DNA of 5,554 nt from CAZEZY01 sp964516635 (GCA_964516635.1 CAZEZY010000144.1:1-5554), one strand, 5' to 3'; positions 1 to 5,525 are shown, counted from the first letter of the stretch. Program-made: numbers and translations. Notes: a model not told the origin generated them from the sequence alone.

Positions 1-8
1 CTTGGCTC

Positions 9-14
9 TAAAAT
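9..14 (+). promoter_or_regulatory. Possible -10 box of the fdxA promoter
   Basis: TAAAAT lies 46 bp before the fdxA start and matches the sigma-70 -10 consensus at five of six positions. The matching -35 element would fall left of the window edge, so it cannot be judged. If real, transcription would begin near position 21 with a leader of about 39 nt. The rest of the leader shows no Shine-Dalgarno sequence or clear hairpin. This is a weak call from one hexamer. Confidence 0.25.
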
Positions 15-59
15 CCTGCCCTGATTGACCACTCCATTGCTGGCCCACCAGCTCCCGCC

Positions 60-389
60 ATGACCCACGTTGTTACCGAAGCCTGCATCGCCTGCAAATA
101 CACCGATTGCGTGGAAGTCTGCCCGGTGGACTGCTTCCGTGAAGGCCCCAATTTCCTCACCATCGACCCCGACGAGTGCATCGACTGTGCGGTGTGCATT
201 CCCGAGTGCCCGGTGAGCGCGATTTACGCCGAGGAAGACGTGCCCAAGGACCAGCAGCACATGATCAAGCTGAACGCCGAACTGGCTCTGCTGCCCGCCT
301 GGAAGAGCATCACCAAGCGCAAGGCTCCCTTGCCCGATGCCGACCAGTTCAAGGACCAACCCGGCAAGCTCGGTCTGCTCAAACGCTGA
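60..389 (+). CDS. fdxA: 7Fe ferredoxin, FdxA type ([3Fe-4S][4Fe-4S])
   Basis: Soluble cytoplasmic electron carrier of 109 residues, the usual length for the Azotobacter FdI-like 7Fe family. All cluster ligands are present. By analogy with Azotobacter FdI, C9, C17 and C50 bind the [3Fe-4S] cluster, and C21, C40, C43 and C46 bind the [4Fe-4S] cluster. C12 and C25 match the conserved non-ligand cysteines. The motif ECIDCAVCIPECP (39-51) is typical, as is the C-terminal tail (about 56-109) ending KLGLLKR that distinguishes this family from small 2[4Fe-4S] ferredoxins. The ATG at 60 gives the canonical MTHVVTEACIACKYTDC start; it lacks a clear Shine-Dalgarno sequence. A ferredoxin--NADP reductase follows 8 nt downstream, so the two are probably co-transcribed and may be redox partners. 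The physiological acceptor cannot be told from the sequence. Confidence 0.96.
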   Translation: MTHVVTEACIACKYTDCVEVCPVDCFREGPNFLTIDPDECIDCAVCIPECPVSAIYAEEDVPKDQQHMIKLNAELALLPAWKSITKRKAPLPDADQFKDQPGKLGLLKR

Positions 390-397
390 GCAACCTC

Positions 398-1468
398 ATG
401 ACGGCCCGCGCGCGGACGACCGAAACCGATGCCGTTGTCATCGGCGCCGGACCGGTCGGGCTGTTTCAGGTCTTTCAGCTCGGCCTGCAGGAAATCCGTG
501 CCGAGCTGGTGGATGCACTGCCCCACCCGGGCGGCCAGTGCGCCGAGTTGTATGCCAGCAAACCCATTTACGACATCCCGGGCCTGCCCCTGTGCACTGG
601 CCAGGAGTTGACCGATCGGCTGCTTCAGCAGATCGCGCCGTTTCAGACCCCGATGCACCTGAGCCAGCAGATCGAATCGCTGGAACGGGAACCCGACGGT
701 CGCTGGCGGCTGACGTCATCAACCGGCATGACCTGGCGGGCCCCGGTGGTGATCATTGCGGCCGGCGTGGGCGCCTTTGTGCCGCGCAAATTGGCTTTGC
801 CCGAACTGGCGGTGTTTGAAACCGGCGAAACACCCCAAGTCCGCTACCACCATGTCGACCCCTCTGCACTGGCAAACCAGCAGGTGGTGGTCATGGGAGG
901 TGAAGAGGCCGCCCTCGAAACCGCCCTGTCGCTCGCACGGAATGGCCGTTGTGCCCGCGTGACCCTGCTGCACCGGGTTGACCGATTCAAAGCCGATGCC
1001 CCTCTGCTTCAAGCGCTGGAACAGACGGTTCAGGCCGGGCAGATCCGCTTGGTCGTGGGCCAACCCGTCGGGCTGCAAACCGACGGCACCCGTTTGACCG
1101 CCCTCCAGCTGGCCACCCCCGACACGTCGGATGGCGAAACCGTGGCATGGCCGGTGGATGTGTTGCTCCCCCGGCTGGGGCTCAGCCCGAAGCTCGGACC
1201 CGTGGCCGAATGGGGCCTGGCCATGGAACGCAAGCAGATCGTGGTGGACACCGAACGCTTTGCCACCAGTGAGCCAGGCATCTTTGCGGTGGGGGATGTC
1301 AACACCTATCCGGGCAAACGCAAACTCATCCTTTGCGGCTTTCATGAAGCCACGCTCGCCGCCTTTGCCGCAGCGGCGGTGGTGCATCCGCAGCGGCGCC
1401 AGTTGCTTCAGTACACCACCACCAGCCCACGACTGCACGAACTGCTGGGGGTGGCCCCAGGCCGCTAG
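398..1468 (+). CDS. FAD/NAD(P)-dependent oxidoreductase, thioredoxin-reductase-like ferredoxin--NADP reductase
   Basis: A 356-residue cytoplasmic flavoprotein of the TrxB-like (YumC-type) ferredoxin--NADP reductase family, expected to move electrons between NAD(P)H and a ferredoxin, plausibly the FdxA encoded 8 nt upstream. Visible parts are the FAD dinucleotide fold VVIGAGPVGLF (13-23), PGGQCAELYASKPIYDIPG (44-62), the NAD(P) fold centred on VVVMGGEEAALETA (163-176), and the second FAD contact GIFAVGDVNTYPGKRKL (294-310). The CxxC redox pair of true thioredoxin reductase is absent, as expected for an FNR. The frame is open upstream into fdxA to position 176, but the ATG at 398 fits both the end of fdxA and the family N-terminus. 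Oddity: the usual GGGDSA of the NADPH fold reads GGEEAA (167-172), with Glu169 in place of a conserved glycine. Its stop codon overlaps that of convergent thiD. The family is secure; coenzyme and partner are inferred. Confidence 0.88.
   Translation: MTARARTTETDAVVIGAGPVGLFQVFQLGLQEIRAELVDALPHPGGQCAELYASKPIYDIPGLPLCTGQELTDRLLQQIAPFQTPMHLSQQIESLEREPDGRWRLTSSTGMTWRAPVVIIAAGVGAFVPRKLALPELAVFETGETPQVRYHHVDPSALANQQVVVMGGEEAALETALSLARNGRCARVTLLHRVDRFKADAPLLQALEQTVQAGQIRLVVGQPVGLQTDGTRLTALQLATPDTSDGETVAWPVDVLLPRLGLSPKLGPVAEWGLAMERKQIVVDTERFATSEPGIFAVGDVNTYPGKRKLILCGFHEATLAAFAAAAVVHPQRRQLLQYTTTSPRLHELLGVAPGR
1445..1460 (+). other. Short perfect hairpin at the end of the reductase gene
   Basis: CTGGGG at 1445-1450 and CCCCAG at 1455-1460 can form a 6-bp GC-rich stem with the loop GTGG, ending 5 nt before the reductase stop codon. 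No T-run follows on either strand, so this is not a standard intrinsic terminator. With convergent genes that leave no intergenic space, it could still slow polymerase at the boundary, but it may be only a consequence of the codons used. Confidence 0.3.
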
Positions 1469-1471
1469 CGG
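1462..1471. repeat. 10-bp perfect palindrome over the shared stop codons
   Basis: CCGCTAGCGG reads the same on both strands. Its centre CTAG (1465-1468) holds the TAG stop of the reductase on the plus strand and the TAG stop of thiD on the minus strand. The two genes therefore overlap by 3 nt or more tail to tail, with no untranslated space between them. Whether the symmetry has a function beyond carrying both stops is unknown. Confidence 0.7.
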
Positions 1472-2349
1472 GCACTCAGCACCTGCATGGGCACCGGGGC
1501 GTGACCATGGTTCAAGGGACCGTGCCCCTGGCCGGTGCACACATCAGCGCCCGCGGCGATCGCTCCCCTGATGTACGCATGGCCGGCCTGCACCGCCGCT
1601 TCCAGCGTGTGGCCCAGCGCCAGATGGGCGGCAATGGCGGAAGACAGCGTACAACCCGTGCCATGCACGTTGCGGCTGGGGATGCGCGGGCCGCTCAGAC
1701 GCACCCAGTCTGCCGATGGCTGGCTGTCCAAGGCCAGCACATCCGTGAGCCAATCTCCACCCAGGTGCCCACCCTTGAGCAGAACCGCCCTGGCCCCCAT
1801 GGCCAGCAGGTCGGTACATGCCGCCTCCAGGGCATCCACCGCCTGCACCGGGCGCCCGAGCAGCAGGGCGGCTTCGTCGAGGTTGGGGGTGATCAGGGTG
1901 GCACGTGGAAACAACGCAGAGACCAGCACACTGACGGTCTCGTTCTCGATCAGGGCGTCGCCACTGGTCGCCACCATCACCGGGTCGAGCACCACGTGTT
2001 CGAGGCGATAGGTGTCGATGGCCCAGGCCACCGCCTCCACCACCTCGGGGGCGTGCAACATGCCGATCTTCACGGCGTCCACGCCGATGTCTTCCACCAC
2101 GGCAGCGATCTGTTCTTTCAGAAAGGCCGCCGGAACCCCGTGGATGGCCCGCACGCCCTGGGTGTTCTGAGCGGTCAGGGCGGTGATGGCGGTCATCCCG
2201 TAGCAGCCCAGCGCCGAAAACGTCTTGAGGTCGGCCTGAATGCCAGCTCCACCGCCTGAATCGCTGCCGGCAATGGTGAGGACACGGGGGTAATGCCGCG
2301 ATTCGGTGGAAGACACAAGAGGCGGTGGGTTGACGTTGGGCCTATTCAT
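1465..2349 (-). CDS. thiD: Hydroxymethylpyrimidine / phosphomethylpyrimidine kinase
   Basis: Cytoplasmic ribokinase-fold kinase of 294 residues that phosphorylates HMP to HMP-P and then HMP-PP, the pyrimidine half of thiamine. Visible motifs are the substrate loop LTIAGSDSGGGAGIQADLKTF (24-44), GCYGMTAITALTAQNT (48-63), VKIGMLH (93-99), VVLDPVMVATSGDAL (119-133), TPNLDEAALLLG (154-165), LLKGGHL (190-196), and the anion-hole/catalytic motif NVHGTGCTLSSAIAAHLA (227-244) with Cys233. About 21 residues precede the usual family start. The ATG at 2349 is the only ATG before the conserved core; a GTG at codon 12 (2316-2314) is a possible alternative. No Shine-Dalgarno sequence is seen. The gene is divergent from the thiO operon, whose thiazole product must meet HMP-PP at ThiE, so shared control is plausible. 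The C-terminal tail from about 275 is rich in Gly, His and Pro. Confidence 0.96.
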   Translation of the reverse strand: MNRPNVNPPPLVSSTESRHYPRVLTIAGSDSGGGAGIQADLKTFSALGCYGMTAITALTAQNTQGVRAIHGVPAAFLKEQIAAVVEDIGVDAVKIGMLHAPEVVEAVAWAIDTYRLEHVVLDPVMVATSGDALIENETVSVLVSALFPRATLITPNLDEAALLLGRPVQAVDALEAACTDLLAMGARAVLLKGGHLGGDWLTDVLALDSQPSADWVRLSGPRIPSRNVHGTGCTLSSAIAAHLALGHTLEAAVQAGHAYIRGAIAAGADVCTGQGHGPLNHGHAPVPMQVLSAR

Positions 2350-2357
2350 GCAAAAAT
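2330..2357 (+). promoter_or_regulatory. Candidate sigma-70 promoter for thiOSGE
   Basis: TTGACG at 2330-2335 matches the -35 consensus at five of six bases. After a 16-bp spacer that ends in an extended -10 TGC (2349-2351) comes AAAAAT at 2352-2357, a four-of-six -10 match. Transcription would start near 2364, giving a leader of about 57 nt that contains the G-rich motif at 2375-2396. The element overlaps the 5' end of thiD on the other strand. A second, weaker option is the extended -10 TGATGTAAT at 2400-2408, which lacks a -35 and would leave only a few leader bases. Confidence 0.35.
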
Positions 2358-2370
2358 TATCCGGTATCAG
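2350..2370 (-). promoter_or_regulatory. TPP-riboswitch-like 3' signature or -10 region upstream of thiD
   Basis: Read on the minus strand from 2370 to 2356, the sequence is CTGATACCGGATAAT. It matches the TPP riboswitch core CTGATCYGGATAAT apart from one extra A. Past it, the usual CCRGCGNAGGG arm is not kept: TTTTTGC leads straight into the thiD ATG. No CTGAGA box or GGGGTGC arm is found upstream in the 71-bp spacer or the start of thiO. The aptamer is therefore incomplete, and a working riboswitch is not supported. The same bases include GATAAT (2361-2356), a five-of-six -10 match that would place the start of transcription at or next to the thiD ATG, but no -35 accompanies it. The site is a degraded riboswitch, a promoter, or chance. 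Confidence 0.3.
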
Positions 2371-2374
2371 ACAC

Positions 2375-2396
2375 GGGCCGGGGCGGGTGAGCGGGG
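2375..2396 (+). other. G-quadruplex motif in the thiD/thiO divergent spacer
   Basis: Four G-runs of at least three lie in 22 bases: 2375-2377, 2380-2383, 2385-2387 and 2393-2396, with loops CC, C and TGAGC. This meets the standard G3+N1-7 pattern for an intramolecular quadruplex. It is on the non-template strand for thiO, so a transcript from the candidate promoter at 2330-2357 would carry it in its leader, ending 24 nt before the thiO ATG. The opposite strand is correspondingly C-rich. The pattern match is direct; folding and function are not shown, and G-runs are common in GC-rich DNA. Confidence 0.5.
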
Positions 2397-2420
2397 CTGT
2401 GATGTAATTTCGGGTTCATC

Positions 2421-3557
2421 ATGCCATCTTTCATCCCCACATTGCCCACCGCCGAACCGGTGCTGATCCTGGGCGCCGGTCTGATGGGGCGCCTGCTTGC
2501 GGTGCAACTGGCCCATGCCGGCCATCCGGTACGCATCGTCGATGGGGGCGGCCCCGACGGCCAGCCCTCTGCGGCCCGGGTGGCTGCTGCCATGCTGGCC
2601 CCGCTGGCGGAGTCGGCCATCACCGAACCCAGTGTGGTGGCCATGGGCCAGTACGCCCTGCACCGGTGGCCGCAGTTGCTGGATCGACTCAGCGAACCGG
2701 TGTTCTTCCAGCAGAACGGCACCCTCATCGTCTGGCACCGGCAGGATGCCCACGAGGCCCAGCGCTTTGGCAGCCTGCTGGCACAGACCGGCCAGGCCCT
2801 GCCCAGCCTCCCCAAGCCCGAAAGCCTGGACAGCCAGCGGCTGGCGGAAAGGGAGCCTGCGCTTGCCCAGCGCTTTCATCAGGGCCTGTACCTGCCTGAC
2901 GAGGGCCAGCTCGACAACCGCCAACTCCTGAAGGCCCTTCTCCACACCCTGGACGCGCTGGGCGTGACCGTGGAGTGGAACACCCCCTGGACGCTGGATC
3001 AGGCGCAAGCCCATCAGCGCGAACGAGGCGGCTGGGTACTGGACTGCCGTGGCCTGGGCGCGCAGCCCGGCTGGCAGGCTTTGCGTGGTGTCCGTGGCGA
3101 AGTGGTTCGGCTGCACGCGCCTGACGTCACGCTGCAGCGCCCCACCCGGCTGCTGCATCCGCGCTACCCCATCTACATCGCGCCCAAACCCGACCAGGTG
3201 TTCGTGATTGGTGCCACCGAAATCGAAACCAGCGACCTGTCGCCCGCCAGTGTGCGTTCGGTGCTGGAACTGCTGAGCGCCGCCTACGCCGTCCACCCGG
3301 GCTTCGGCGAGGCCCGCATCCTGGAATTGGCCACCCAGTGCCGCCCCACCTTGCCCGACAACCTGCCGGCGGTACGCACCCTGGCCCCTCATGTGCTGCA
3401 GATCAATGGCCTGTATCGGCACGGCTTCCTGATTTCGCCTGCCGTGGCCGATGCGGTGGTGGAACACCTCCAGGAAGGCACCACGCAACTGGCCGAGCGA
3501 CTGGGCCTGCGCTTCGAGTGTGCCCATGCGGGCGACACCAGCGCCCTGCCCGCCTGA
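2421..3557 (+). CDS. thiO: Glycine oxidase, FAD-dependent, thiamine biosynthesis
   Basis: FAD flavoenzyme of the D-amino-acid-oxidase/glycine-oxidase family, 378 residues, a normal length for ThiO. It oxidises glycine to dehydroglycine (iminoglycine) for thiazole synthesis by ThiG, with H2O2 as by-product. The Rossmann motif VLILGAGLMGRLLA (14-27) is followed by the ribose-binding acid at D41. The ThiO-type AAAMLAPLAESA (55-66) matches the family's MLAP signature. RGVRGEVVRL (222-231), YPIYIAPKPDQVFVIGATE (249-267), the CRPTLPDNLP segment (307-316) with likely substrate-carboxylate Arg308, and GLYRHGFLISPAVAD (330-344) complete the fold. The ATG at 2421 gives about 13 residues before the first strand; no Shine-Dalgarno sequence is visible. 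It is first in the operon with thiS 16 nt downstream. Use of glycine via ThiO, rather than tyrosine via ThiH, fits an aerobic organism. Confidence 0.93.
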   Translation: MPSFIPTLPTAEPVLILGAGLMGRLLAVQLAHAGHPVRIVDGGGPDGQPSAARVAAAMLAPLAESAITEPSVVAMGQYALHRWPQLLDRLSEPVFFQQNGTLIVWHRQDAHEAQRFGSLLAQTGQALPSLPKPESLDSQRLAEREPALAQRFHQGLYLPDEGQLDNRQLLKALLHTLDALGVTVEWNTPWTLDQAQAHQRERGGWVLDCRGLGAQPGWQALRGVRGEVVRLHAPDVTLQRPTRLLHPRYPIYIAPKPDQVFVIGATEIETSDLSPASVRSVLELLSAAYAVHPGFGEARILELATQCRPTLPDNLPAVRTLAPHVLQINGLYRHGFLISPAVADAVVEHLQEGTTQLAERLGLRFECAHAGDTSALPA

Positions 3558-3573
3558 CAAGCCCTCCATCGCC

Positions 3574-3771
3574 ATGAACGTGTTCATCAACCAGCAAGCC
3601 TTCACGCTGCCCACGGGCGCCACCCTGGCCGATGCCGTGACCGCTCACGGTGCCACCGGCCCCTTTGCCGTGGCCGTGAACCTGCGCTTCGTGCCGCGCA
3701 GCCAGTATGCACACACCCCACTCGCCGAAGGCGACCAGATCGAAATCATCGCGCCCGTGACAGGCGGATGA
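3574..3771 (+). CDS. thiS: Sulfur carrier protein ThiS
   Basis: Small ubiquitin-fold protein of 65 residues, the usual ThiS size. Its C-terminal Gly-Gly is adenylylated by a ThiF-type enzyme and converted to a thiocarboxylate that donates sulfur to ThiG. Evidence: MNVFINQQAFTL at the start (first beta strand), GATLADAV (15-22), VAVNLRFVPRSQYAH (33-47), GDQIEIIAPVTGG (53-65) with the intact terminal GG directly before the stop. The frame is open upstream into thiO, but the ATG at 3574 is the only start that gives the family N-terminus. It lies 16 nt after thiO and just before thiG. No thiF lies in the window, so activation must come from elsewhere in the genome, possibly from a MoeB/ThiF homologue. 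Confidence 0.95.
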   Translation: MNVFINQQAFTLPTGATLADAVTAHGATGPFAVAVNLRFVPRSQYAHTPLAEGDQIEIIAPVTGG

Positions 3772-3787
3772 AGTGCCCCACCCCCTC

Positions 3788-4588
3788 ATGACCCTGCCCA
3801 CTCAAGACCCCCTGGTGCTTTACGGCGAAACGTTCGCCAGCCGGCTGATGCTCGGTACCGCCCGCTACCCTTCACCGCTGGTGCTCGAGAACGCCGTCCG
3901 GCGTGCCCGGCCCTGCATGCTCACCGCTTCCCTGCGTCGTCAGGGTGCCGGCGGGCTGGATGCCTCCCAAGGCATCTGGCCGCTGCTGCAAAACATGCAG
4001 GTGCCGGTGTTGCCCAACACCGCGGGCTGCCACAGCTTGCAGGAGGCGATCACCACCGCCGAAATGGCGCGGGAAGTCTTCGAGACGCCCTGGATCAAGC
4101 TGGAGCTGATCGGTGACGACTACACCCTTCAACCGGACACCCTGAACATGGTGGCGGCAGCGGAGCAACTGATCCAGCGCGGCTTCAAGGTGCTGCCTTA
4201 CACCACCGACGACCTGGTGCTCTGCCAGCGCCTGGTGGACGTGGGCTCCCAGGCGGACATGCCAAGGGCGGCCCCGATCGGCACCGGCAAGGGCCCCATC
4301 AACCCCTACGCGCTGCGCACCCTGCGGGAACGCCTGAGTGTGCCGCTGATCGTGGACGCCGGGCTGGGCCTGCCGTCGCACGCCTGTCAGGTGATGGAAT
4401 GGGGCTTTGATGCCGTGCTGCTGAACACCGCCGTTGCCCTGTCGCAAGACCCGGTGACCATGGCCGGGGCTTTTGCCGACGCCGTGAACGCCGGCCGTCA
4501 CGCCTTTCTGGCCGGTGCCATGATCCCGCAAGACAGCGCCCAACCCAGCACCCCCGTGCTGGGCACCCCCTTCTGGCATCACCACTGA
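3788..4588 (+). CDS. thiG: Thiazole synthase
   Basis: TIM-barrel enzyme that condenses 1-deoxy-D-xylulose 5-phosphate, dehydroglycine (from ThiO) and ThiS-thiocarboxylate sulfur into the thiazole phosphate precursor of thiamine. Motifs, numbered from the ATG at 3788 (266 residues): LVLYGETFASRLMLGTARYPSP (9-30), MLTASLRRQ (44-52), VLPNTAGC (74-81), WIKLELIGDD (102-111) with Schiff-base Lys104, KVLPYTTDD (134-142), the phosphate-binding APIGTGKGPINPYAL (162-176), LIVDAGLGLPSHACQVMEWGFDAVLLNTAVA (187-217), and a C-terminal tail ending PVLGTPFWHHH. A GTG at 3773, one base after the thiS stop, is in frame and has AGGCGG five bases ahead; it would add MPHPL. I prefer the ATG because it matches the family N-terminus, but this is not settled. 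A milder oddity is ADMPRA (156-161), where many homologues have AVMP followed by Leu or Trp. Confidence 0.94.
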   Translation: MTLPTQDPLVLYGETFASRLMLGTARYPSPLVLENAVRRARPCMLTASLRRQGAGGLDASQGIWPLLQNMQVPVLPNTAGCHSLQEAITTAEMAREVFETPWIKLELIGDDYTLQPDTLNMVAAAEQLIQRGFKVLPYTTDDLVLCQRLVDVGSQADMPRAAPIGTGKGPINPYALRTLRERLSVPLIVDAGLGLPSHACQVMEWGFDAVLLNTAVALSQDPVTMAGAFADAVNAGRHAFLAGAMIPQDSAQPSTPVLGTPFWHHH

Positions 4589-4598
4589 CAGGCTGCGC

Positions 4599-5525
4599 AT
4601 GAGCAACGAATCGAATGCGGTGCAACGCATGCAGGCCATCGTGGAGCGGCACGCAGCGCTGGGCCTGCCCTCGAACACCGAATCCCATGCCCTGCCCGCC
4701 CACGACACCCCGGCCGCCATCGCCTACGCCGCCGCGCGGCGGCTGGGCTTCATACCCGCCGATGCCGACTGCGTGGCGCAGGCCTGGCAACGGCAATCGG
4801 ACCGAACCGGACACTTCGACGTCAACGCCTGGCCGGTTGAGGCGCCCGACTTCGGACTGTCGCCCGAAGCCCAGTCACCCGGGTTTGCACCCGCCCCCCA
4901 CTCACTGGGGGTGTATGCCGTGCTGCCCACGGCCGAATGGGTCGGACGCATGGCCAGGGCAGGTTTGCGCACCGTGCAGTTGCGCTTCAAGTCGGCAGAC
5001 CCCCAGGCGGTGGCGAATGAAATCCGCGCGGCCATCGCGGCCGTGGCGGGCACCGGCGCGCACCTGTACATCAACGACCACTGGCAGGCCGCCATCGAAG
5101 CCGGGGCGTACGGGGTGCATCTGGGTCAGGAAGACCTGGATCGTCTCTCGGCCCATGACCTGCAGCGACTGCGTGCGAGCGGACTGCGCCTCGGCGTGAG
5201 CACCCATGGCTATGCCGAAATGCTCAGGGCCGAAGCAGTCAACCCCAGTTACGTGGCGCTGGGTGCCGTGTTTCCCACCACGCTCAAGGCCATGCCCACG
5301 CCGCCCCAAGGGCTGGGCCGGCTGGGCGTGTATGCCCGTCTGCTCCGGCACCGCCCGCTGGTGGCCATTGGTGGCATCACCCCGGAACACCTGCCCGCCA
5401 TCGCCCAGACCGGTGTCGGATCGTTTGCCGTGGTTCGGGCCATCACCGGTGTGGAAGAGCCAGAATCGACAGCGGCGGCCCTGGTACAGGCATGGGCCAA
5501 TGCCCAGCCAGGGGACTGGAAATGA
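4599..5525 (+). CDS. thiE: Thiamine phosphate synthase with N-terminal extension
   Basis: Cytoplasmic TIM-barrel enzyme that couples HMP-PP (from ThiD) with thiazole phosphate (from ThiG) to form thiamine phosphate. The catalytic domain spans about 103-308 and resembles E. coli ThiE: TVQLRFK (125-131), HLYINDHW (155-162), YGVHLGQEDL (171-180), LRLGVSTHG (196-204), YVALGAVFPTTLKAMP (218-233) with likely pyrophosphate-binding Lys230, LVAIGGI (254-260), and GVGSFAVVRAITG (272-284). At 308 residues it is about 100 longer than typical ThiE. Residues 1-100 hold an unassigned region, including AAIAYAAARRLGFIPADADCV (39-59) and a segment rich in Pro. The ATG at 4599 lies 10 nt after thiG, with only CAGG as a weak Shine-Dalgarno. 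No ATG exists at the domain boundary, so the extension appears to be part of the protein. PTTLK replaces the PTxTK of some homologues. Confidence 0.93.
   Translation: MSNESNAVQRMQAIVERHAALGLPSNTESHALPAHDTPAAIAYAAARRLGFIPADADCVAQAWQRQSDRTGHFDVNAWPVEAPDFGLSPEAQSPGFAPAPHSLGVYAVLPTAEWVGRMARAGLRTVQLRFKSADPQAVANEIRAAIAAVAGTGAHLYINDHWQAAIEAGAYGVHLGQEDLDRLSAHDLQRLRASGLRLGVSTHGYAEMLRAEAVNPSYVALGAVFPTTLKAMPTPPQGLGRLGVYARLLRHRPLVAIGGITPEHLPAIAQTGVGSFAVVRAITGVEEPESTAAALVQAWANAQPGDWK
4728..4743. repeat. 16-bp perfect palindrome inside thiE
   Basis: GCCGCCGCGCGGCGGC is self-complementary over all 16 bases. It codes for part of the Ala-Ala-Ala-Arg-Arg stretch (about residues 44-48) of the ThiE N-terminal extension. 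GCC and CGG codon use in a GC-rich gene may account for it. It has no flanking T-run or second copy that I can see in the window. Confidence 0.6.

Noticed and set aside
176..397. Upstream extension of the reductase frame into fdxA
   Set aside because: The extra 74 codons translate to arginine-rich sequence out of frame with fdxA, while the ATG at 398 gives the normal family N-terminus.
1489..1527. Inverted repeat GGGCAC / GTGCCC near the 3' end of thiD
   Set aside because: Six-base arms separated by 27 nt inside coding sequence, with no T-run; explained by the Gly/His/Pro codons of the ThiD tail.
719..1540. 273-codon minus-strand frame opposite the reductase
   Set aside because: No recognisable motif, overlaps both the reductase and the real thiD C-terminus, and has typical antisense composition.
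1501..2259. 252-codon plus-strand frame opposite thiD
   Set aside because: The minus-strand ThiD carries all family motifs; the plus-strand translation is His/Arg/Gln-rich with no motif.
2350..2420. Complete TPP riboswitch for thiD or thiO
   Set aside because: Only a 3'-core-like segment is present on the thiD strand. The CTGAGA box, the GGGGTGC arm and the closing helices are not found, and nothing similar occurs on the thiO strand.
3451..3573. Upstream extension of the thiS frame into thiO
   Set aside because: The extension is a shadow of thiO; the ATG at 3574 gives a 65-residue ThiS of normal length.
2367..3623. 418-codon open frame on the minus strand opposite thiO
   Set aside because: It lies fully opposite a clear ThiO. 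Its translation is low-complexity in Gly, Gln and Arg without a family motif, as expected from GC-rich antisense shadow frames.
3872..4720. 282-codon minus-strand frame opposite thiG and the start of thiE
   Set aside because: Opposite two strongly supported genes; sequence is rich in His, Gly, Gln and Arg with no domain signature.
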